DNA of 64,000 nucleotides from Streptomyces sp. NRRL S-118 (GTDB taxonomy: Bacteria; Actinomycetota; Actinomycetes; Streptomycetales; Streptomycetaceae), in assembly GCF_000716335.1 (NCBI RefSeq), contig NZ_KL591017.1, positions 1 to 64,000 of the forward strand, given 5' to 3'. The notes under the pieces are model-generated. The model was not told where the DNA came from, did no database searches, and saw nothing but the letters and a program-made list of their open reading frames with translations. Made by a program: the position numbers and the translations under genes. Within the stretch, counting starts at the first letter, position 1. Each line of letters starts with the position of its first letter. Positions 1 to 6,427 of the stretch are shown piece by piece.

Positions 1-278
1 TTTCGGGCCTGATTCCCAGTCAGCGGGTTTGTCCTCCCGACCCGTTGGGCCGTTCCGACGAGTGAGACTTTAGCGAATCCCTTGCCCGGACGCTAATCCG
101 GGCTGCGCTCGATCGAACGCGGATTCCTCATTTCGCAAAAGCACACGAAAAGCGAAACGACGACGCAGGTACGGCGTCGATCGCCTTGAGTGGTTCTTGC
201 GGAATGGCTGTCCGGGGCCGACCGGAGTCGGTGCTCACGTCGGACAACCCGGAGAACACTACGGAGCAGGCAATCCCG
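1..278. other. Upstream intergenic region, no gene seen
   Basis: This stretch precedes the trpS promoter. An open frame runs on the minus strand from about 380 down to 93, but it has no ribosome binding site, no recognisable motifs and an odd composition, so I do not call it. No tRNA-like cloverleaf or strong terminator stem is evident. Short A-rich patches around 126-158 are below the window's usual GC and may be promoter or UTR sequence of a gene lying to the left of the window. Confidence 0.5.
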
Positions 279-306
279 TGTCAACTCGGTGCGGGTCCCG
301 TAGCCT
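279..306 (+). promoter_or_regulatory. Candidate promoter of the trpS leader
   Basis: A TGTCAA hexamer at 279-284 lies 16 bp before TAGCCT at 301-306, which fits the TAGnnT -10 form of vegetative Streptomyces promoters. Transcription would begin about position 313, at or one base before the ATG of the leader peptide, so the leader RNA would be essentially leaderless. The -35 match is weak and the call rests mainly on the -10 box and its position. Confidence 0.45.
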
Positions 307-313
307 GGGGGGC

Positions 314-355
314 ATGACAGCGCATGTGTGCACCTTTCAGTGGTGGGCCGCCTGA
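314..355 (+). CDS. trpS leader peptide (13 aa, tandem Trp)
   Basis: This short reading frame encodes MTAHVCTFQWWAA and ends at TGA 353-355. Two adjacent UGG codons (341-346) sit near its end, which is the hallmark of a regulatory leader peptide that senses charged tRNA-Trp. The Trp codons lie in and just before the first arm of an RNA hairpin (346-352 with 357-363), and a strong terminator hairpin follows. Ribosome-mediated attenuation of the auxiliary tryptophanyl-tRNA synthetase gene has been described in S. coelicolor, and this peptide fits that arrangement. No ribosome binding site precedes it, consistent with leaderless translation. Confidence 0.85.
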   Translation: MTAHVCTFQWWAA

Positions 356-407
356 CGGCGGCCGGCAGACACGCATGCACGCAACGGCCGCCGCCTCGGC
401 GGCCGTT
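346..407 (+). promoter_or_regulatory. Trp-responsive transcription attenuator
   Basis: Four mutually exclusive segments are visible. Segment 1 (346-352, GGCCGCC) pairs with segment 2 (357-363, GGCGGCC) over a TGAC loop. Segment 2 can instead pair perfectly with segment 3 (386-392, GGCCGCC) as an antiterminator. Segment 3 pairs with segment 4 in the terminator stem (383-393 with 397-407). A ribosome stalled at the tandem Trp codons 341-346 would cover segment 1 and free segment 2 to sequester segment 3, allowing read-through into trpS when charged tRNA-Trp is scarce or the enzyme is inhibited. Confidence 0.85.
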
Positions 408-413
408 CGTGTT
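383..413 (+). terminator. Attenuator terminator hairpin
   Basis: An 11-bp perfect stem (383-393 with 397-407) closes on a three-base loop CCT and is followed by CGTGTTTC, a modest T-containing tail typical of streptomycete intrinsic terminators. It lies 75 bp before the trpS start and after the leader peptide stop, exactly where an attenuator terminator should be. Confidence 0.85.
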
Positions 414-481
414 TCTCCCTCCGGGAGGCCGGGCCGCGGGTGGCGGTGGCCTCGATCAGTGGAACGGGAGACGAGAGCGCG

Positions 482-1480
482 ATGACGCGGATCTTCAGTG
501 GGATCAAGCCGACGGGCCACCTGACGCTGGGCAACTACCTCGGAGCCGTCCGGCGGTGGGTGGAGGTGGACCAGCACCGGGCGGACGCGCTGTTCAGCGT
601 GGTCGACCTGCATGCGCTGACCGTGGAGCACGATCCGGCGCGGGTGCGGCGGCTGAGCCGGCAGGCGGCGACCCTGTTGCTGGCGGCGGGACTGGATCCG
701 CAGCGGTGCACCCTCTTCGTACAGAGTCATGTGGACGAGCACGCGCGGCTGTCCTACCTCCTGGAGTGCACGGCTTCGGACGGGGAGCTGCGGCGCATGA
801 TCCAGTACAAGGAGAAGGGCGCGGCGGCGCGGGCGGCCGGGGAGAGCGTGCGGGTGTCGTTGCTGACGTACCCGGTGCTGATGGCGGCGGACATCCTGGC
901 GTACGAGACCGACGAGGTGCCGGTGGGGGACGACCAGACGCAGCACGTCGAGCTGACCCGGGATCTGGCGGTGCGGTTCAACCAGCGGTACGGGCACACC
1001 TTCACGGTGCCGAAGGCGACGCACCCGCAGGTGGCGGCGCGGGTCATGGACCTGCAGGACCCGACGGCGAAGATGGGGAAGTCGCACGCGAACGGGGCGG
1101 GGATCGTCTATCTCCTCGATGAGCCCGACGTGGTGCGGCGCAAGGTCATGCGGGCGGTGACCGACAGCGGGCGGGAGGTCGTGTACGACCGGGAGGCCCG
1201 GCCCGGCGTGGCGAATCTGCTCGATGTGCTGGCGGCCGCCACGGGTGGGGACCCGGAGGCACTGGCCGGTGCGTACGAGTCGTACGGCGCACTCAAGAAG
1301 GACGCGGCCGACGCGGTGGTGGAGCTGCTGAGGCCGCTGCGGGAGCGGCATGCGGAGCTGGCGGCCGATCCGGGGGCGGTGGACAAGGTACTGAGGGAGG
1401 GGGCTGAGCGGGCCCGGTGCATCGCCCGGCCGGTGGTGGACCGGGCCTATCGGGCGATCGGGCTTCTGCCCGCGGGGTGA
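482..1480 (+). CDS. trpS: Tryptophanyl-tRNA synthetase (auxiliary, attenuated type)
   Basis: The 332-residue class I synthetase charges tRNA-Trp with tryptophan in the cytoplasm. The HIGH-like motif is within PTGHLTLGNYLG (residues 10-21) and the KMSKS-like loop is KMGKS at residues 197-201. The ATG at 482 is chosen because the protein then begins MTRIFSGIKPTG as the family does and a purine-rich GGGAGACGAGAG lies upstream. An in-frame start at 440 would add 14 non-conserved residues. Preceded by a leader peptide and attenuator, it corresponds by position to S. coelicolor TrpRS1 (SCO3334), the inducible indolmycin-resistant second synthetase. Resistance itself cannot be read from the sequence. 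Streptomyces usually carry a second, housekeeping trpS elsewhere. Confidence 0.95.
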   Translation: MTRIFSGIKPTGHLTLGNYLGAVRRWVEVDQHRADALFSVVDLHALTVEHDPARVRRLSRQAATLLLAAGLDPQRCTLFVQSHVDEHARLSYLLECTASDGELRRMIQYKEKGAAARAAGESVRVSLLTYPVLMAADILAYETDEVPVGDDQTQHVELTRDLAVRFNQRYGHTFTVPKATHPQVAARVMDLQDPTAKMGKSHANGAGIVYLLDEPDVVRRKVMRAVTDSGREVVYDREARPGVANLLDVLAAATGGDPEALAGAYESYGALKKDAADAVVELLRPLRERHAELAADPGAVDKVLREGAERARCIARPVVDRAYRAIGLLPAG

Positions 1481-1824
1481 CGGAAGGCCGCGCGGTGGTC
1501 GCGTGGGCTCGTGGCGAGGTGGGTGGAGAAGTGCGTCCAGGTGGGCGAGGGCGTGGTCGCGCACGGAGGCGAGGGTGCCGGCGTCGCGGTCCGCCTGGGG
1601 GGCGGGCGCTCGTTGAATGGTGTGCTCGACGCGATGCACACGTTCGGTCTGGTGGGCCCTTTCGGCTGGACGGCCACAGCCGACGAGTCGTCGAGGGCGA
1701 CGGCCGTGTCGCTGGAGGGCGGCGCGTTCGCGAAGGTCGTGACGACGGAACGGAGGAGGTGCTGGAGGCAGCGGGGCGGTGACGCTTCCGCCGCCTCCGG
1801 TTCCGGGACCGGAAGGGCCGGGGG
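1481..1824. other. Gap between trpS and proC, no supported gene
   Basis: The 344-bp gap has open frames on both strands. One on the plus strand starts with GTG at 1511 and another on the minus strand starts at 1639. Neither has a convincing ribosome binding site, and the latter simply continues antisense through trpS. I see no clear terminator. A small conserved hypothetical could be hidden here, since other streptomycetes carry short genes at this position, but nothing decisive is visible. Confidence 0.4.
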
Positions 1825-2634
1825 TCAGCCGTTGCCGGAGGCGAGTTCGCGGCTGCGGTCGCGGGCGGCTTCGAGAGCGGCGATCAGGGCGGCACGCACA
1901 CCGTGGTTCTCCAGCTCGCGGATGGCGCTGATCGTGGTGCCGGCGGGGGACGTGACCGCTTCGCGGAGCTTGACCGGGTGCTCGCCGCTGTCGCGCAGCA
2001 TCACCGCGGCGCCGATGGCGGCCTGGACGATCAGGTCGTGGGCCTGGGCGCGGGGCAGCCCCAGGAGGATGCCGGCGTCGGTCATCGCCTCGACGAGGAA
2101 GTAGAAGTACGCCGGGCCGGAGCCGGAGAGCGCGGTGGCGGCGTCCTGCTGGGACTCGGGGACGCGCAGGGTCTTGCCGACGCCGCCGAAGATCTCCTCG
2201 GCGTGGGCCAGGTGCTCGTGGGTGGCGTGGCTGCCCGCCGAGATCACGGACATGCCCTCGTCGACGAGGACAGGGGTGTTGGGCATGACGCGGACGACGG
2301 GCGTGCCGGCGGCGAGGCGTTCCTCGATGAACGTGGTGGTGATGCCGGCGGCGGCGCTGACGACGAGGCGGTCGGGGGTGATGTGGGGGGCGAGTTCGTC
2401 GAGGAGCTTGCCCATGTCCTGCGGCTTGACGGCGAGGATGAGGGTGTCGGCGCGCTTGGCGGCGTCGGCGTTGCTGACGGGCTCGACGCCGTAGCGGGTG
2501 CGGAGCTCCTCGGCGCGCTCGGTGCGGCGGGCGGTGACGAGGAGGTGGCCGGTCGGCCAGCCGGCGCGGATCATGCCGCTGAGCAGGGCTTCGCCGATCT
2601 TGCCGGTGCCGAGGACTGCGACTGTCTGGGTCAT
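1825..2634 (-). CDS. proC: Pyrroline-5-carboxylate reductase
   Basis: This 269-residue enzyme catalyses the NAD(P)H-dependent reduction of pyrroline-5-carboxylate to proline, the last step of proline synthesis. The N-terminal Rossmann signature GTGKIG (residues 9-14) binds the dinucleotide. The C-terminal half has the family helical dimerisation segment, including SGSGPAYFY and a PGGTT-like SPAGTT motif. The ATG at 2634 is selected over an upstream in-frame start (2805) because it gives the canonical MTQTVAVLGTGK beginning and is preceded by GAGGTG at a suitable distance. It appears to be a single-gene unit divergent from the gene at 2900. Confidence 0.95.
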   Translation of the reverse strand: MTQTVAVLGTGKIGEALLSGMIRAGWPTGHLLVTARRTERAEELRTRYGVEPVSNADAAKRADTLILAVKPQDMGKLLDELAPHITPDRLVVSAAAGITTTFIEERLAAGTPVVRVMPNTPVLVDEGMSVISAGSHATHEHLAHAEEIFGGVGKTLRVPESQQDAATALSGSGPAYFYFLVEAMTDAGILLGLPRAQAHDLIVQAAIGAAVMLRDSGEHPVKLREAVTSPAGTTISAIRELENHGVRAALIAALEAARDRSRELASGNG

Positions 2635-2899
2635 GGCTCTGTTCACCTCGCCGGGGGAAGTACGTGCCGCCATCCTCGCACTGGCGGCGGTGTGGCGGGT
2701 GAGGTGTCCGCGGAGCGGTACGGCCGGGCGCGGCTGCGTGCGGCCGGTACGGCTGGTGGCGCTGGTACGGCCGGTGCCCGCCGGTGCGGCTCCGTGGCGC
2801 GCCAAGGAGCGGGAGGGCCGGGAGCGCCGGGGAGCCGGAACCGAATTCTCGCGGTGGCGGTCCTATCGGGCGGCCGGTGGGGCGGGAAGGAGGGCAGCG

Positions 2900-3466
2900 A
2901 TGTCCGGTGACCTGTCAGGTGGCGTGTCCGATGAGGAGGAGCTGGGGGAACTCGGCTTCGTCCTGCGGGATCTGGGCCGTACGGGGGGTGAGGTACGGCG
3001 CCCGGACGAGGTGCGCGCGCGGCACAGGCGCGCGGTCGGAGCCGGTCTGGTCACGGTGGCCGTGCTCGGTGCGGTGGTGGTGGGGGCGCAGCCTGGCGGG
3101 ACGGGATCGTCGGCGGCCGGTGCACGGACGGGGCCGGGGGCTGCCGTGACGGTGGGCGTCGGGGCGAGGCGGCTGACGGTGGAGCGCGGTGGTGAGCAGG
3201 TCCGCGTACTGACGGTGTTGTCGGCGGGAAGCGTGGAGCGCGTGCTGCCGGCCGGGCGGATGAGGGTCACGGCGAAGAGTGCCCGGCGGGATGGTGCGAG
3301 GTGGGTGGTGGACCTCGCCGGACCGGACGGGCCGGTCGGACGCGTGGGCGCGGGGGCTGCTGAGGGGGTGGTGGAGCTGGGCGAGGCGGATGCGCAGTGG
3401 CTGTACCGCGCGGTGGAGGTGGGCGACGTCGTGGAGGTGCGCGGTGGGTCGGGGGGCGGCGGCTGA
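2900..3466 (+). CDS. Hypothetical single-pass membrane protein
   Basis: I do not recognise this 188-residue protein. An acidic N-terminal segment (SDEEELGELGFVLRDLG) is followed by an Arg-rich stretch and one hydrophobic helix at roughly residues 48-65 (GLVTVAVLGAVVVGA). The remainder is an Ala/Gly/Val-rich domain of alternating beta character that should lie outside the membrane if the Arg-rich side is cytoplasmic. The ATG at 2900 has a strong GGAGGG ribosome binding site. The N-terminal half loosely resembles the cytoplasmic-plus-TM layout of small anti-sigma-like proteins, but no zinc-finger motif is present. It may be monocistronic; the downstream ABC genes are on the other strand. Confidence 0.75.
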   Translation: MSGDLSGGVSDEEELGELGFVLRDLGRTGGEVRRPDEVRARHRRAVGAGLVTVAVLGAVVVGAQPGGTGSSAAGARTGPGAAVTVGVGARRLTVERGGEQVRVLTVLSAGSVERVLPAGRMRVTAKSARRDGARWVVDLAGPDGPVGRVGAGAAEGVVELGEADAQWLYRAVEVGDVVEVRGGSGGGG

Positions 3467-3667
3467 CAGGGCGGGGCGAGGAGCCGGGAGCCCGGCGGCA
3501 GGAACCCGGTCGCGCGCAGGCGAGAGCCCGGGTGCCGGGAGCACGGGGACGCGGAGGCTGGAGGTCTGGGGCTCGAGGGCCGGGAGCCCGAAACCGGGGG
3601 CAGGAGTTCGCAGCGCGAAGCCAAGGGCCGGGCGCCCAGGAGCCGGCGGGCCGCGGAAGCTCGGGGG
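3467..3667. repeat. Low-complexity GCCGGGAGCC-type degenerate repeats
   Basis: The convergent gap between the gene ending at 3466 and the permease ending at 3668 is filled with imperfect copies of GCCGGGAGCCCGG and GGGAGCACGG-like words, purine-rich on the plus strand. It has no start codon with a ribosome binding site and no clean stem-loop. Such decayed, G-skewed spacer DNA occurs between convergent streptomycete genes and probably has no coding role. Confidence 0.5.
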
Positions 3668-4405
3668 TCAGGGGGTGCGGCGGCGGAGGGTGGTGGTGCC
3701 GAGGGTGAGGACGAGCAGGGCGAACGCGGCGACGATCAGGGCGTCGCGGAGGAAGTCGGCGGTCATGTCGGTGTGGTGCAGCACCTGCGCCATGCCGTCG
3801 ACGGCGTACGACATGGGCAGCACGTTCGAGATGCCTTCGAGGACCGGCTGCATCCGGTCGCGAGGGGCGAAGAGTCCGCACAGCAGGAGCTGGGGGAAGA
3901 TCACGGCCGGCATGAACTGGACGGCCTGGAACTCGGACGCGGCGAAGGCCGACACGAACAGGCCCAGGGCGGTGCCGAGAAGGGCGTCGAGGAGCGCGAC
4001 CAGGAGCAGGAGCCAGGGCGAGCCGAGGACGTCGAGGTCGAGGAACCACAGGGCGCGACCGGTCGCGAGGGCCGACTGGACGATCGCGAGGAGTCCGAAG
4101 GCGAGCGCGTAACCGGCGATGAGGTCGGCCTTGCCGAGCGGCATCGCGAGAAGGCGTTCCAGGGTTCCGGAGGTGCGTTCGCGCAGGGTGGCGATCGAGG
4201 TCACCAGGAACATGGTGATCAGCGGGAAGATGCCCAGCAGCGAGGCACCGATGGAGTCGAAGGTGCGGGGGCTGCCGTCGAAGACGTACCGGAGCAGGAG
4301 GAGCATCACGCACGGGACGATCAGCATGAGGGCGATCGAGCGGGGGTCGTGACGGAGTTGGCGCAGGACGCGGGTGGCGGTGGCGAGGGTGCGGGCGGCG
4401 TTCAT
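3668..4405 (-). CDS. ABC-2 type exporter permease
   Basis: This 245-residue integral membrane protein has six predicted hydrophobic segments, beginning with SIALMLIVPCVMLLLL, and the ABC-2 family signature after the second helix (TLRERTSGTLERLLAMPL). It would form the channel of a drug- or lipid-exporting ABC transporter with the ATPase encoded immediately upstream. The ATG at 4405 overlaps the ATPase stop by four bases (ATGA, 4402-4405), implying translational coupling. The substrate cannot be deduced. The pair resembles actinobacterial DrrA/DrrB-like exporters. Confidence 0.9.
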   Translation of the reverse strand: MNAARTLATATRVLRQLRHDPRSIALMLIVPCVMLLLLRYVFDGSPRTFDSIGASLLGIFPLITMFLVTSIATLRERTSGTLERLLAMPLGKADLIAGYALAFGLLAIVQSALATGRALWFLDLDVLGSPWLLLLVALLDALLGTALGLFVSAFAASEFQAVQFMPAVIFPQLLLCGLFAPRDRMQPVLEGISNVLPMSYAVDGMAQVLHHTDMTADFLRDALIVAAFALLVLTLGTTTLRRRTP

Positions 4406-5196
4406 CGTCGGCTCTCCTGACGGGCGTCGGCCGCGTCGACGAGACGCAGGAATGCCTCTTCGACGGTGGCGGTGTCGTGGCGGCGGCGGAGGGCTTCGGG
4501 GGTGTCTCCCCCGTAGCCGTCGGGGGATGCGGCCCCGCCCAGGATCTCGCCGTCGCGCATGAGGAGGAGGCGGTGGCAGCGTTCCGCCTCGTCCATGACG
4601 TGGGAGGAGATCAGGAGCGTGACCCCCCGGTCGGCGGCGAGGTGGTGGAACAGCTCCCACAGGTCCCGGCGCAGGACGGGGTCGAGTCCGACGGTCGGCT
4701 CGTCGAGGACCAGGAGCTCGGGCGTGCCGAGCAGGGCCACGGCGAGCGAGACGCGGCTGCGCTGGCCGCCGGAGAGGTCGCCGGCGAGGGAGTCGGCGTG
4801 GGTGGTGAGGTCGACGTCGGCGAGGGCACGGGCCACGGATGCGGTGCGGGTGTCGTGGCGGGCGCGGCCGGGCTGGAGCACGGCGGCGAAATAGTCGAGG
4901 TTCTGGCGGACGGTGAGGTCGTCGTAGACGGAGGGGGCCTGGGTGACGTAGCCGATGCGGGCGCGCAGGGAGGCGTCGCCCGCGGGGCGCCCGAGGACGG
5001 TCAGGGTGCCGGTGACCTTGGCCTGGGTGCCGACGACGGCGCGCATGAGGGTGGTCTTGCCGCAGCCGGAGGGGCCGAGCAGGCCGGTGATCCGCCCGGG
5101 AGCGACGGCGAAGTCCAGGCCGCGCAGGACGGTGCGGGTGCCTCGTACGACGGTGAGGTTCCGGGCTTCGACGGCGGCACCATTTTTATTCACCAT
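4402..5196 (-). CDS. ABC transporter ATP-binding protein
   Basis: This 264-residue nucleotide-binding subunit energises the adjacent ABC-2 permease. Walker A is GPSGCGKTT (about residues 36-44), the Q-loop is at YVTQAPS, the ABC signature is LSGGQRSR, Walker B is LLVLDEPTVGLDP and the switch histidine is in SSHVMDEAERC. The ATG at 5196 (MVNKNGAAVEARNL) lies inside an AT-rich palindrome that probably regulates the operon. An in-frame start at 5244 would add 16 residues read through that palindrome. The second codon is GTG, which could be an alternative start. The four-base overlap with the permease marks a two-gene operon. Confidence 0.92.
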   Translation of the reverse strand: MVNKNGAAVEARNLTVVRGTRTVLRGLDFAVAPGRITGLLGPSGCGKTTLMRAVVGTQAKVTGTLTVLGRPAGDASLRARIGYVTQAPSVYDDLTVRQNLDYFAAVLQPGRARHDTRTASVARALADVDLTTHADSLAGDLSGGQRSRVSLAVALLGTPELLVLDEPTVGLDPVLRRDLWELFHHLAADRGVTLLISSHVMDEAERCHRLLLMRDGEILGGAASPDGYGGDTPEALRRRHDTATVEEAFLRLVDAADARQESRR

Positions 5197-5207
5197 GTGA
5201 TGAATAA
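5186..5207. promoter_or_regulatory. AT-rich palindromic operator over the ABC operon start
   Basis: A 22-bp imperfect inverted repeat (TTATTCACCAT at 5186-5196 against GTGATGAATAA at 5197-5207, 9 of 11 positions matching) is centred next to the ATPase start codon. It is strikingly AT-rich against the surrounding GC-rich DNA. The size and symmetry suit a dimeric repressor such as TetR, MarR or GntR types, but no obvious cognate regulator gene sits beside it. Confidence 0.55.
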
Positions 5208-5290
5208 TTGCGCGCGCGGGTCCCCGGGTCAACCATCGGGACACGCGGAAGCGGAATCGGCGGTGGATGTGAGCGCCGCGATCGGCGCCG

Positions 5291-5794
5291 TCAGGCGTGC
5301 TTGCGCTTCCGGCGGCGGGCGGCGGGGTTGCCGGTGCGGGTGGCGCGGCGCTTCTCGTACTGGACGCGGGCGGCCTCGTACTCGGCGCGCACCAGCTTCT
5401 CGCCGGGCGCCTCGGTGAGGGAGCGCACGAAGTACGCGAGGAGGGAGCCGAGGAAGCCGATGGCCTTCAGGCCGCGCAGCGCGTCCTCGCGGGAGGGGTC
5501 GGCCGGACGGCGGGTGAAGCTCTCCCACGTCTTGCGGAAGGCGATGGCCGTGCAGACGGCGAACATGACGACGAGGAGGGCGTTGACGAAACCGCCGACG
5601 TCGGCGATGGCCAGGCCCTGGTACGCGAAGCGCAGCACGAAGGCGCCGGCGACGGCGGCCACGAGCGAGCCGATGGCGACGCCGGCGCGCCGCAGCCCGT
5701 ATCCGCCGTCGTGGCCGACCCAGGTCGTACCGAAGAAACGAAGGGGCTCGGGCTGCGGCCCGGGGGTGGTCTTGTCCGTCTGCTCGTCGCTCAC
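5291..5794 (-). CDS. Hypothetical membrane protein (167 aa)
   Basis: I do not recognise the family. After a hydrophilic N-terminus of about 35 residues there are two adjacent hydrophobic helices (AGVAIGSLVAAVAGAFVLRFAYQG and VGGFVNALLVVMFAVCTAIAF). A third, weaker segment follows near residue 115 (AIGFLGSLLAYFV). The protein ends in a strongly basic tail (RRRKRKHA) likely to face the cytoplasm. The start is GTG at 5794. It follows the SH3-domain gene by 34 bp on the same strand, so the two may be cotranscribed. Confidence 0.8.
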   Translation of the reverse strand: MSDEQTDKTTPGPQPEPLRFFGTTWVGHDGGYGLRRAGVAIGSLVAAVAGAFVLRFAYQGLAIADVGGFVNALLVVMFAVCTAIAFRKTWESFTRRPADPSREDALRGLKAIGFLGSLLAYFVRSLTEAPGEKLVRAEYEAARVQYEKRRATRTGNPAARRRKRKHA

Positions 5795-5828
5795 GGGCTC
5801 GATTATCGCCGGAGCGGCGCGGCGGCGG

Positions 5829-6170
5829 TCAGGAGCAGCGCGGTGCGACGTACCCGTCGCTGCCGGTGTTCACGTACGCGTCGGAGACGAACTCCCCGTC
5901 CGCGATGTTGTCCCACAGGGCCGTCGTGCCGTACGGGCCGGTGATGCGCTCACCGGGCTTCTGGCAGTAGACGGGGACCTTCACGTCGTAGGCGAGGGTC
6001 CGGACGATGCGGTACTGGGTCCCCGGGCCGGAGCGGACGTTGACCCGGTAGCCCGGGGCGACGGGGTAGCGCACGACGTCGGCGGCGAACGCCGTCGCGG
6101 TCGGCTGTCCCGTGACCTCGGTGCCTGCGGTCGTTTCCGTGGCTGGTGCGGTGCCTGTGGTGGCTTCCAT
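5829..6170 (-). CDS. Bacterial SH3-domain protein
   Basis: This 113-residue protein has a Thr/Ala-rich N-terminus and a C-terminal SH3b-like domain (VNVRSGPGTQYRIVRTLAYDVKVPVYCQ, then GTTALWDNIADGEFVSDAYVNTG). SH3b folds commonly bind peptidoglycan or peptide ligands. The core motif YRVNVRSGPGT is typical of streptomycete SH3 proteins, many of which are secreted. No classical signal peptide is present with the ATG at 6170, which has a GGGGGAG ribosome binding site. Two cysteines (in VYCQKPG and the terminal RCS) could form a disulfide if exported by another route. It lies just upstream of the membrane protein at 5291-5794. Confidence 0.75.
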   Translation of the reverse strand: MEATTGTAPATETTAGTEVTGQPTATAFAADVVRYPVAPGYRVNVRSGPGTQYRIVRTLAYDVKVPVYCQKPGERITGPYGTTALWDNIADGEFVSDAYVNTGSDGYVAPRCS

Positions 6171-6427
6171 GGATCGGTCTCCCCCGTTGCGTTGCGTGGT
6201 GGCGACGACCTTCGTCGCGCTGTGCGGTGTGCGGCGCGCAGCCGTACGGTCGTGCGGTGTGCAGTCGTACGGTGCGCGGTCGTGCGGTCCTGCGGTGCGC
6301 CGGGCTTCGGCCGCCGGGCGCGACGCGCAGGCTAGCAAGCCCCACCGACATCGGCCGCACCATCGACTAGGCTCCGTGCGTCGCATGTGCGCGGCCGAAA
6401 ATCGACGCGGACCACGGGGGTGGGGCG

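Noticed and set aside
93..380. Minus-strand open frame of 95 codons overlapping the trpS leader
   Set aside because: It has no ribosome binding site, no motif and a Cys/Arg-rich nonsense composition, and it runs antisense to the attenuator structure.
1447..1782. Small open frames on both strands between trpS and proC
   Set aside because: Several overlapping frames have equal claims, none has a Shine-Dalgarno sequence and all have low-complexity Pro/Arg/Thr or Gly/Arg content. A short gene remains possible but unsupported.
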